60,263 nt of DNA from Lachnospiraceae bacterium (GTDB lineage Bacteria; Bacillota; Clostridia; Lachnospirales; Lachnospiraceae), in NCBI GenBank assembly GCA_021442455.1, contig JABUSY010000024.1:1-60263 (forward strand), written 5' to 3'. The stretch's first letter is position 1; every line of letters begins with the position of its first letter. This document shows positions 32,568 through 42,564 of the stretch, piece after piece. The notes under the pieces are model-generated. The model was given only the letters and a program-made list of their open reading frames with translations, searched no databases and was not told the DNA's origin. Position numbers and translations under genes: made by a program.

Positions 32568-34665
32568 AGAGAGAGGAAGTGTGCAGTGGAGCGGTTTGAA
32601 GGGAAAATACAGAAAAAAGGAGAAAAAGTATATTTCTGCTGTAGCTGTTAAAAAGTTTTTTTCAGGAGAACTTCTTCTCTTCTTTGCGCTGTTAGTTTAG
32701 GTGATGTTTTTCTAATATTGCTTTTCAGCCTATGCAATAGGTTCAATCTTTGGTGTTGCATTGGCGGTATGATATTTGGAATCATTATTTAAAGAATCTC
32801 TGTTTTATAGTCTGGGTTCGAAACTGATTGTTTGCTGGAATGCACATTTTCAAAATACTATATTTTGTGCTGAGTGCTGTTTTTATATGTGATGTTTTTA
32901 TTTTCTAGTGGGAATATTTGTACTGATATTTTCCTGTATGCGGACGCTATATTTCAGCATGATACAGTTTTACTATTTGTGTGATGCTGTGCGACTAGCA
33001 AAAGGCATTATTGATTCGGTTTTCTTGCTACATACTACATACTCTGTATCTGTAGCGGAATGTTTTATCGTGAGATTTGCTTAGCGACGGAACGTGGCTG
33101 TGAGCATTCTGATTTTTCTCTTCTATATATTGTATTGGTTGCTTATCTGCGTTTGTATTCCATATATGTCGATTTGCTTTATGGAACAACATGCGGCAGA
33201 GAAATTTACTTGTCATTGTTGTTTGGTTTTTTATTTTATTTCTAATTTCTGAAGAAAATTTTGAGGCGTTTTCAGCAGAAGATTTATGATTGAAACTGAT
33301 GAGGTTCCCAGGCGCTTTGCAAGAATATCTGTCATATAAATTGTGTACTGAATCATGAACTAGTTAGAATCGAAAGGTATTGTATAAGCTTCTTTGGAAG
33401 AAATAAGCTTCGACACAGAAAGTGTAGAATCGAACATTTTTCCGCTCATTTTGAAGAGTTATCTATAGAATTGTATTTATTTCGGTAAAATCTTGATATT
33501 TCAATAGATTGATCGATAGAAGAAATATTCTAGAAAGTGATTAAATAAAAAATGCTTCGGCAGGAAAAAATATATGGTTACAGATAGAATGATGCGATAG
33601 CTAGACTATATTGTGATTATACTTATTTGACAAAAGTTTTTTAGACTTTGGTGGCCAATACGATAGACGTGAATGTTGGGAGATTGTTGTATAAGCTATT
33701 GAAAAGCGAAAAAAAAGATTTGTATATTCCGCTAGAGATGACGGATGTGAAATCAAAAAAAGAATTGGGATAGTTATTTGAATCTTTTTATGTTTCGAAA
33801 GTCGAAGGACGAAGTCTTGGATTGGGGTATTATTGCTGAATGTAATGGAAGAATAGAGGTGTTTCAGCAATCCGGAGGAAGTAATGTTTTGATGTTCTTG
33901 TTTTCAGTGAAAAGATGCAGCGAAGGATGGGAAAAGAGCGATGAAGTGTAAAGAATACTGCAAAGATTTGATCACTCAAACAGTGGTTTGTCAGGCAGAT
34001 TTTGCACTGAAAGGTGTCAGTAGAAATAGCAAGGAAGCGTGAAAAAAATACCATTCAAAAAAGTCCGAGATGATGCTGATAGATCTAAATCTTTTTGGCT
34101 GTGTAATGAAGGAATAAAGTTTGGGTATCATGCCGAATATGCTTGGACATGGACGTGAAGGTAATTATCCTCACAGAAGAAAGCGTGTAGGCTTTTTGGA
34201 TATTGTATTATGCACTGAAAAGCTCGTTTTTTGTTTATTTTCATGATATGAAACACTGTATAGGATTCTATTTCTCAGTTTCATCTGATCTGTCGGATTA
34301 TTTGCCTTTTTGCTCTCTAGCACATCAAATGGTATTTAACCTGGATCATGGATGGATGAGGTTTCGCTGCAGTTCTTTGTGAAAATCAGCGCGAAGCAGT
34401 AGACAAGCATTCTTCTCTAACTGTTTTTGGCAGTAGGAAAGAGTTGGATCCTGTATTTTCGATATGTTTTTCATATATCTTTCCGAAATATTGAACGTAA
34501 ATATATTGAGCATTCTGTCGTTATAATTATAATATATATGTGAATATATCTGCAGAGCCATGTTTAAATACTGTTTCTTAATTTTAGAAGAAACTTATTG
34601 ATATTTTGAGAAATCTATATTAGAATAGAAACATATTATCTTAAGGACGTGAAAGTGTGATAGAT
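32568..34665. other. decayed DNA between mtaB and ireB
   Basis: Two kilobases with no gene I can name. The first part (about 32586-33260) is T-rich and reads as broken hydrophobic segments, which suggests an eroded membrane protein. The later part has scattered short frames without family signatures. Confidence 0.5.
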
Positions 34666-34929
34666 ATGAGTATTACACAATTTTATATCGTGAAGACGGA
34701 GTAGGAGCTCTTTCCTAAGAAGGCTTGGGATGTTGTGTATAATGTTAATGGCAGAGAAGAGCTATACTCCTGTGAATCATCAAATTGTTGGTTATATTAT
34801 GTCCGGAGATTCCAATTATATTATTATAGTCACAAAGGTGCGTGAAGCATGATCATGAAAGTAGCACGCGATGAGCTGGTAGAAGAGCTTCTGAAGGAGT
34901 ATGTCAAGAATGAAGCTTCAGAAATATGA
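34666..34929 (+). pseudogene. ireB: IreB family regulatory protein (DUF965), decayed
   Basis: IreB is a small (about 85-residue) phosphorylated regulator acting with the IreK/PrkC kinase. The remnant starts MSITQFY, later reads VNHQIVGYIMSGDSNYI and, after stops and a shift, KVARDELVEELLKEYVKN, matching NPINQIVGYIMSGDPTYI...KVERDELVEELLKEYI. In Clostridia ireB is followed by ruvX and a DUF1292 gene; ruvX is not found here. Confidence 0.88.
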
Positions 34930-35401
34930 GCAGGCATGATGCGGATTTGTCGGAATGAATTATGTGTGCGGAGGTTGTTAACCTAGTAGTAGTGAGTCAC
35001 TGAAGCTGATAGAAAATTGATGAAATTTCAAGAAATTCTGAAAAAGGCCGTCTCAATGTTGCCATATGAGATGAATAGCTTACGATGGTAAAAGTTAAGT
35101 ATATTATATTCTCCGAAGCGAATGTGTGTGAGGTAGTTTGGAAGCAGTATAGAGATAAGCTAAGTGGCAATTTTTATACTTTAGAGATGTTTGAATTATC
35201 AGTATAATGGATATGAAGGCTTTGTTAAAAAAAAAAAAAAAATTAACGTTGTCATAAATAATGAAGTGGAATTTAATGTGGTGAAAAATAAAGCAGAGTT
35301 TGAAGCTATAGCGCACGTATTTAAGAAAATGTTGGAGAATGTAAAGTTCTTTTAGAAATTTAATTTAATAGAAACATCGTTTTGTGTTTTGGAGGTATTA
35401 T
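34930..35401 (+). pseudogene. possible DUF1292 remnant with a 16-A run
   Basis: Just before rnjA a reading at about 35270-35355 ends EFNVVKNKAEFEAIAHVFKKML, which resembles the C-terminal DUF1292 pattern (DEEYEAVADAFDELL). The frame is interrupted upstream by a homopolymer of 16 A (35227-35242). ruvX, usually between ireB and this gene, is absent. Identity is tentative. Confidence 0.35.
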
Positions 35402-37066
35402 TTGAAAACTAACAATGAAAGTAAATTACGGATCATTCCGCTAGGTGGTTTAGAACAGATTGGAATGAATATGACTGTTTTTGAGTACGAAAATAGTATT
35501 GTTGTTGTGGACTGCGGTATTGCGTTTCCGGATGACGATATGCTGGGAATCGATCTGGTCATACCTGACATCACCTATCTAAAAGATAATATTGATAAAG
35601 TGAAGGGCTTTGTGATCACACACGGTCATGAAGATCATATAGGAGCTCTTCCTTATGTTTTAAAAGAAGTTAATGTTCCGATATATACAACAAAATTAAC
35701 GATTGGTCTGATAGAAAATAAATTAAAAGAACATCATCTTCTTCGTCCTAAAAAGCGTAAAACAATTCAGCACGGACAATTGATTACTCTTGGTCGTTTC
35801 CGAATTGAGTTTATTAAAACAAATCACAGTATCCAAGATGCTTCAGCTTTAGCAATTTATTCTCCTGCCGGAATAATTATCCATACAGGAGACTTCAAGG
35901 TTGACTACACACCTGTTTTTGGTGATACTATTGACCTGCAGAGATTTGCAGAGATCGGTAAAAAAGGGGTGTTGGCGCTGATGTGCGATAGTACTAATGC
36001 GGAGAGAAAAGGTATTACCATGTCTGAACGGACGGTGGGAAAAACTTTTGATAATATATTCTCGGATCATACGGATTCCAGGCTCATTATTGCAACATTT
36101 GCTTCTAACGTGGACCGTGTTCAGCAAATTATCAACTCTGCTTACAAATTTGGAAGGAAAGTCGTGGTGGAAGGTCGCAGTATGGTGAATGTCATCACAA
36201 CAGCGGCGGAGTTTGGATATTTGAACATACCAGATAAGACATTAATTGATATCGATCAGATGAAAAATTACCCTGATGAGCAGATGGTTTTGGTCACGAC
36301 GGGCAGTCAAGGCGAATCCATGGCTGCCTTGTCTCGAATGTCTGTAAATATTCACAAGAAAGTTTCAATTAAGCCGGGTGATACTATCGTATTCAGCTCC
36401 AACCCGATTCCAGGCAATGAAAAAGCGGTATCCAAGGTCATTAATGAGCTTTCGGCAAAAGGAGCAGATGTTATATTTCAGGATGTTCATGTGTCCGGCC
36501 ATGCTTGTCAGGAAGAAATTAAGCTGATTTACTCGCTAGTGAAGCCTAAATATGCAATCCCGGTTCACGGGGAATACCGTCATTTGCAGGCTCAGTCTAA
36601 GTTAGCATTGGAGCTGGGTATCCAAAAGGAGAATATTTTTATTCTCCGTTCCGGAGAAGTTTTGGAACTGAATCAAGAAGGGGCACAGAAAAATGGTAAG
36701 GTGCATACCGGAGCGATTATGGTAGACGGCTTGGGAGTCGGAGATGTGGGTAATATCGTGCTTCGGGATAGACAGCACCTTTCTGAGGATGGAATTATTA
36801 TTGTTGTACTGACATTAGAACGACATGGCAGTCAGTTGCTTTCAGGACCTGATATCGTATCGCGAGGATTCGTATATGTCAGAGAATCAGAAGATTTAAT
36901 GGGAGAAGCCAGGGTAGTTGTAGAAGATGCCCTGGATGAATGTTTGAGCCACAAGATATCAGATTGGGGGAAGATCAAGAATGTGATTAAGGATTCTCTT
37001 GGTGGATTTGTGTGGAAACAGACTCAGAGAAGGCCTATGATTTTACCTATTATAATGGAGGCATAG
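35402..37066 (+). CDS. rnjA: ribonuclease J
   Basis: Metallo-beta-lactamase/beta-CASP ribonuclease with endonuclease and 5'-3' exonuclease activity, central to mRNA turnover in Firmicutes. 554 residues, the usual RNase J1 size. Motif HGHEDHIGALPY near residue 76 binds zinc, HTGDFKVDYTP near residue 160 is also conserved, and the beta-CASP part has ATFASNVDRVQQI and FQDVHVSGHACQEE. The frame is open from a GTG at 35384, but TTG at 35402 lies behind GGAGG (35391-35395) at proper spacing and gives the normal N-terminus. Ends with TAG. The neighbours on both sides, ireB and trmR, are dead. Confidence 0.96.
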   Translation: MKTNNESKLRIIPLGGLEQIGMNMTVFEYENSIVVVDCGIAFPDDDMLGIDLVIPDITYLKDNIDKVKGFVITHGHEDHIGALPYVLKEVNVPIYTTKLTIGLIENKLKEHHLLRPKKRKTIQHGQLITLGRFRIEFIKTNHSIQDASALAIYSPAGIIIHTGDFKVDYTPVFGDTIDLQRFAEIGKKGVLALMCDSTNAERKGITMSERTVGKTFDNIFSDHTDSRLIIATFASNVDRVQQIINSAYKFGRKVVVEGRSMVNVITTAAEFGYLNIPDKTLIDIDQMKNYPDEQMVLVTTGSQGESMAALSRMSVNIHKKVSIKPGDTIVFSSNPIPGNEKAVSKVINELSAKGADVIFQDVHVSGHACQEEIKLIYSLVKPKYAIPVHGEYRHLQAQSKLALELGIQKENIFILRSGEVLELNQEGAQKNGKVHTGAIMVDGLGVGDVGNIVLRDRQHLSEDGIIIVVLTLERHGSQLLSGPDIVSRGFVYVRESEDLMGEARVVVEDALDECLSHKISDWGKIKNVIKDSLGGFVWKQTQRRPMILPIIMEA

Positions 37067-37071
37067 ATCGA

Positions 37072-37726
37072 TGAGTTTACGAAAAGGCTGTATATCCTCA
37101 GAGAAACGTCGTTTATGGTTACTGGGAAAATGCTGAATCAACGCAAACTTATTAGCGAGTATCCTCTGAATTTCTGGATTCAGTTTTTTTAATGGACGTG
37201 ATACAGCCGATACTAGTTCAGGAGGATATGAAGAAAGAGTTTTCTATTATGAATCTAGGAGCTTTTGGTTCTATATCGGATAGTTTTGGTTGCCAGGAAG
37301 GTGGAAAAGAATCGTGCTTGCTTCTTGCTTATAGATGAGAAGAGGATAATGGAAGCTCAAAAAAATGTTTAAAAATCCGGTTATGAAAAACAGATCACCT
37401 TATTAGAAGGGGATGCAATGGAATTATTAAAAATTTTGGCGGCTCTTTTCGATTTTATCTTCATGGATGCAGCCAACGGTCAGTATTTACACTTTTTGCC
37501 GGAGTTGTTGCGGCTGATGCTTCCGGGTAGTGTTCTAATTTTCGATAATGTGCTACAGGATGTGGATATTGTCAAACCCAATTATCTAGTGAAAATGAAA
37601 AATTACACAATTTATAAATGGATGCGGAAGTATCTGTATAAGCTGAAGCATAACGAGCTGCTAAAGATATCCATTGTGCCGTTAGGAGATGGGATAACCG
37701 TTAGTGCGATGAGAGGAAGAGAGTAA
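37072..37726 (+). pseudogene. trmR: tRNA 5-hydroxyuridine methyltransferase TrmR, N-terminus decayed
   Basis: TrmR uses SAM to convert ho5U34 to mo5U34 in tRNA. The C-terminal 102 residues (ATG 37418 to 37726) are open and well conserved: FDFIFMDAANGQYLHFLPEL, LIFDNVLQD, YLYKLKHNELL and PLGDGITVS. Upstream the frame is broken, although DEKRIMEAQKN, stop, KSGYEKQITLLEGDAMELL (about 37337-37426) is still readable. SAM motif I cannot be found, so the remaining open part would not be an active methyltransferase. The mltG gene often found between rnjA and trmR is missing. It ends where prtC begins. Confidence 0.92.
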
Positions 37727-38959
37727 ATGAGAAATAGAAAAATTCCAGAGCTGTTGGTTCCGGCCAGCTGCCTGGAAGTGTTGAAGGTAGCGGTAGTTTA
37801 TGGCGCCGATGCCGTTTATATTGGAGGAGAGTCCTTCGGGCTACGGGCCAAAGCTAAAAATTTTTCTTTGAAGGACATGGAAGATGGAATACGCTTTGCA
37901 CACAGTCATGGAGCAAAGGTATATGTGACGGTCAATATCCTAGCTCACAATCGAGATTTGGAAGGCGTGCGAAACTATCTGGAGGAACTCAGAGGGTTGA
38001 AGCCAAATGGCTTGATTATTTCTGATCCAGGAATCTTTGAGATCGCCAAAGAGGTTTGTCCTGACATTGAACGTCATATCAGTACCCAGGCGAATAACAG
38101 TAACTATGCCACCTGCCGTTTTTGGTATAGCCAGGGGGCAAGTCGGATTGTAACAGCTAGAGAACTGTCCTTGGATGAGATTAAAGAGATTCGTAAATAT
38201 ATACCGGAGGAAATGGAGCTGGAAACTTTCATTCATGGTGCTATGTGTATCTCTTATTCCGGGCGGTGTTTGATGTCGAACTATTTGACCGGAAGAGATG
38301 CGAACCAGGGGTCCTGTAGCCACCCCTGCCGCTGGAAATATTCAGTGGTGGAAGAAAATCGGCCAGGAGAATATTTTCCAGCATATGAAAATGAAAGAGG
38401 GACTTTCTTATTTAATTCTAAAGATCTTTGCATGATAGAGCATATCCCGGATTTGATAGAAGTGGGCATCGATAGCCTGAAGATTGAGGGTCGCATGAAA
38501 ACAGCTTTGTATGTGGCTACAGTAGCAAGAACTTACAGGATGGCCATTGACGATTGTTTCCGAGCTCCGGAGGTATACAGAAAGAATCTTTCATGGTATC
38601 TGGATCAAGTATCAAAATGTTCCTCTCGACAGTTTACAACAGGCTTTTTTTATGGGAAGCCATCTGTAGAGGAACAGATCTATGACAAAAGCACTTATAT
38701 TAAGGGATATAGGTATCTTGGTATGATATCCGGACGAGATAGACAAGGGTATTATTGCGTAGAACAGAAAAACAAATTTTCGGTGGGGGATAAGATTGAA
38801 GTTATGAAGCCAGATGGGCGAAATCTGTCTGTGACAGTCTGGGCGATTTATGATTCAGAAGGAAATTTTATGGAATCTGCTCCTTATCCTAGACAAGCAC
38901 TTCATCTTGATTTGAGAATGGAGCTAGATTTATACGATATTTTGAGATGTCAATGCTGA
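37727..38959 (+). CDS. peptidase U32 family protein (TrhP-type)
   Basis: U32 family member of 410 residues. Homologues paired with trmR (B. subtilis YrrN/YrrO, TrhP) take part in prephenate-dependent hydroxylation of tRNA U34, so that is the likely role rather than proteolysis. The protein starts with PELLVPASCLEVLKVAV, then GADAVYIGGE, and has the U32 signature FIHGAMCISYSGRCLMSNY near residue 170 with conserved cysteines and SLKIEGRMK. ATG starts directly after the trmR stop. The partner methyltransferase is dead, so the pathway would stop at ho5U. Confidence 0.92.
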   Translation: MRNRKIPELLVPASCLEVLKVAVVYGADAVYIGGESFGLRAKAKNFSLKDMEDGIRFAHSHGAKVYVTVNILAHNRDLEGVRNYLEELRGLKPNGLIISDPGIFEIAKEVCPDIERHISTQANNSNYATCRFWYSQGASRIVTARELSLDEIKEIRKYIPEEMELETFIHGAMCISYSGRCLMSNYLTGRDANQGSCSHPCRWKYSVVEENRPGEYFPAYENERGTFLFNSKDLCMIEHIPDLIEVGIDSLKIEGRMKTALYVATVARTYRMAIDDCFRAPEVYRKNLSWYLDQVSKCSSRQFTTGFFYGKPSVEEQIYDKSTYIKGYRYLGMISGRDRQGYYCVEQKNKFSVGDKIEVMKPDGRNLSVTVWAIYDSEGNFMESAPYPRQALHLDLRMELDLYDILRCQC

Positions 38960-41089
38960 GCAGAGATAATGTGTAGTTTTTCTAGGGTGTTTTTATGAGA
39001 AAAATATGATGTTTTAGTGTATTTCGCTTTATTAAACAAGTGATAGCGTATTTTCAGGATCTAATATTTATTTCTGAGAAATTAGTGTACTTTTTATCAA
39101 TCAGTGTAAAGAAGCTTTATAATAATGTCTAGAAAAGGTATTGTATTTCTTCGCAGTTCTAATCGCTTTATAGAAGAATACTTCTCTGGATGTTTTGGAA
39201 GGTTTACAGATAGCTGATGATTTTATTGTAAATATTAAATACACTGAGCTGGCATAATCGGTCATTCGATTATCATTTGCATGATCAAAAGTAGTAACCG
39301 TTTTAATCAGAAGGGTGTATTTAATGGATCTCAGATCTTTTGATGTTTTTCAAAACTTTGATATTGCTTTATCACGTATGTAATCAAGTGGAGATTTTGC
39401 TTAATCAAAACCTTTTTGCATTTGAGTCATTTTTCTGATATTTTGGAAAAACATAGCTTTTTCTCGTTAGAATTGATGGATTTCTGAAAAGTCTTCAAAA
39501 AGTACTTTAAAGCGAAACAGTTTATGTCTGATACCTGATGAAAGAAGCAATGGATAAAGGCTATGAGAAAAATATATAACTTTTGTTTGAAAAAGTATTC
39601 CGAGAAAAGATTATGTAGATAGTTGTGCATTTTAAGCCGATTGATTCCACGATGTAGTATCTATAATAGATAAAACAAAAGTAAAATGACAATGTAGGGT
39701 GATAAGTGATAAGGGAACAGTTGCAAAGATATATATTATTTCTACTTTTTGTAGCATTTTTTTGTCTTGTTGTTACTTAATATAAAATTTGGAAAATAGT
39801 TAAGACAAAAGATGAAATGCTAGGTTATAGTTGGGAAATATAAATATTTAAGTAATAGCAAATGATGTAATATAATTTTATATTACTTCCTAAATCTGTG
39901 GTATGAGATATAAAATCGGATTAGGCTATTGTAAACTTTGCTGTGATGGTTTCCAACCTTCTAGTCGTGTGCACAGTTTGGTTTATGGACGAAGCAATCG
40001 ATTTATGAAAATACAATATTAAGATATCATCCAGTGTTAGTTATGTGTGTATTGGAAATTTTAAATCTTTTTTCAAAATATTGCAAGAAAATGTTTGCCT
40101 ATCTATAGAAAGCGAGAGAGAGTTTTTTACGATTTCTTAAAAGATGGAGCCGGGACTCCACTGTAGTGTCCAGTCAGGATATTTTGTGCAGACTAAGGCA
40201 AGTATTCGTACATATGTCTCTATGGCAGCCTAGAGACTGGCAACAAGCAGATCTTGTTATCATTAATCTTCACGGTTAGTCTATGCTGCATGTGAATCAC
40301 AAAATCGAGCCACTGATACTAGCAATGCATGTTTCCAACTATTGAAAGTACCCTGTATAACCTAAAGTAGTTGCTGCGCAATCACAAAATTCTGACACTG
40401 TAATGAAAAAGCAATCTTGAAAAAAGAGTTAAGGAGAGAGTTGTTGCTATTTATAAACGCGTAGGCATTGAATTTTTTGACCGTTTTCAAGTAAGTTAAA
40501 AGTAGAAAAACGATTGAAAAGGTGGATGAGTGGGATATTAGGACGACCTTGGGCGCTAATGTTCATTTTCTAATTCTTGCAAGCTATATGGTTAATAGAG
40601 ATCTAGTTCATTTGCACTTGTTTTCTGGAATTTCTATATTTTGTGGTTTTTCTGTAAAAGTTAGTGATACTAGTAAGAGAGTAGGAAAAAGCATTTATAT
40701 TTTACAGCGTGTTATTTTCTATTGTTTTCTGCGTGGAAACGATTCACATATAGGTGAAGCTTGATATCAGCGATGTGATGTCTATATTTTTATGATGAAC
40801 TTAGAGGAAAAAGCCGATTGGTCAGGTGAAAATGACGCTGTAAAAAAGGATCCAGGGGATCTGAGACAAGAGGAAAACTGTTTTTACTTGTTTATTACGA
40901 TGGTGGAAGTTTTTAGAAGTTCTGTAAAAATTGAATCTGGACAGAAGAGTGAGAAACATGACAGGGTCTTTTCGATTATGTTGCACGAAAGCCAGAAGGC
41001 TTGCAAATCTTGTGTGGCTTCGGTTGACAATTTCAGAGAAAAGTAGGCGGCGAGTGACATACAATGGCCTTCGGTATAAAAACTTGTCA
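38960..41089. other. decayed DNA after prtC
   Basis: No gene recognised. Short frames at about 40522-40764 and 40792-41046 are open but match nothing I know. The N-terminal part of comM should lie in the last kilobase, but I could not trace it. Confidence 0.5.
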
Positions 41090-41630
41090 AATACCGAACT
41101 TTGATGAAATTTTGGGCAAAGGATACATCAATTCTGACGAACATAATTATGACCGCCAGAATCTATAATCTTTTGCCATTCTTTCAAGGATTAGGAAAAT
41201 CCATGGAAGCTCAGAGAATTCTGAAAATTTTCCTAGAGATGAACCGGAATGAATGTTCAGAAGTTGGGGAAATATACAGTACGGAGAGAATTTTTTAGGT
41301 AATGTTCCGATGTTGATACAGTTTTTGTATGTCACCTGGATCCTCGGGTCAAAAGATGTGATACCAACTTACAGACAAGAGCTGTTGCTGTAGTTATTAT
41401 CCGTATATATTGCTCGATGTATTTGTGCGCGGAGAGAGATAGTGACCTCTCTGCAGAAGGCGAACCAACCAATTCTGAACAGGCTTAATTTGCGGGATAA
41501 GGTTCCAGCTTCTAGCTATCAGGATTTGCATGGTGTCAACTTTCTTCGGAACGATTTGGTCTCAAAGAAATTTTGTTTAACTGTAAGATATCGAACGGAG
41601 ACCTGGTTAAATTTTGTTCCTTAATAAAAA
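41090..41630 (+). pseudogene. comM: ComM/YifB Mg-chelatase-like ATPase, decayed
   Basis: A reading at about 41094 gives NFDEILGK, then in another frame NLLPFFQGLGKSMEAQRIL and FLEMNRNECSEVGEIYS. These match YifB DFSEIKGQ, then the Walker A stretch NLLLIGPPGSGKSMLAKRI and LPEMTEEE...EVTKIYS. Further on, QPILNRLNLRDKVPASSYQD (about 41469-41530) matches GPLLDRIDLHVEVPALSYED. The central part between these is deleted. In Clostridia comM and dprA precede topA, as here. ComM is a helicase-like factor in natural transformation. Confidence 0.82.
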
Positions 41631-42481
41631 AAGTGAGATGTTTGATGGAAAGGATATTCTGTAATCTAAAGCTGAACTTACGAAATATCACAGAATATTG
41701 AGAGTTTCCAGAATGATTAGAAACTGAGAAGGGAAGCATAAAGTCAGTAAAGTTTATATCATCAATGCAGTGATTGGTTATAGGAAGCAAGACGGAAATG
41801 TATTGCCTATAAAATATTTTTTAATCTGGAGGATTATATATAGAAGAAACTCAGAATCTAAAATATACCTTCAGAAGCTTGATAGGATGGTAAACAGCCT
41901 TTATGTTATGTTCTGGAAATTTTACCTGAAGTGGAGGAAAAGTGATGGTTGTTAAATCCAGCACATACAGCGTCTAGTGGCGTAAGGAGGCAATGGACAC
42001 TTCAGTCGAGTAAACTGAGACAAAATCATGGGGAGTACAAAAAAAATATCAGCACCCTGGCTGATCTAATTCTGGTGTATAGCAGGCAGGAGCAGGAGTG
42101 GTTCACTGATTATTACCGATTACGCCCATATAGAAAGAGTGGAAAATGTATATGACGTATCAGGTACAGCTGTCATGAACTAATTGTGCATGGAGCAGAG
42201 ATTGTATGTTTATCTGTTTTACTATTGAAGGATTTTGGGATTTACACAAGAAAAAGGAGAGGATAATTTGGGGTATTTTTGAAGAAAATTAAGGAAAACT
42301 TACCGAAAATTAATCAATAGTTTATCATTAGTTCTTCAGAAAAGAAAAAACTGGAAGAATTTTAATTTTACCAAGGATTTTCGCTAAGAATTTTGTTACT
42401 ATATTTTAGCGGCTAATACTGAAGAAACACTGTTTTGTTCAGAGCAAATAATTATAAAACAGAACGGAAAAAGAAAAGGAC
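41631..42481. other. decayed DNA where dprA is expected
   Basis: Synteny predicts dprA between comM and topA. I could not find its Rossmann motifs. Open stretches at about 41770-41955 and 41949-42155 are unrecognised. Confidence 0.4.
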
Positions 42482-42510
42482 TTGCAAGAATTTTTTTTTT
42501 GTTGTATATT
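42482..42510 (+). promoter_or_regulatory. possible topA promoter
   Basis: TTGCAA (42482-42487), 17-base spacer that is mostly T (ten in a row), TATATT (42505-42510). It lies 54 bases before the topA start. Confidence 0.55.
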
Positions 42511-42564
42511 TGATTAAGTTTTGGTTAAATTTTGTAGACACAATGTGAATCAGGAGGCAATGAA

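Noticed and set aside
37418-37726. The 102-codon frame as a complete small methyltransferase
   Set aside because: It is only the C-terminal half of TrmR; the SAM-binding N-terminal half lies upstream in broken frames.
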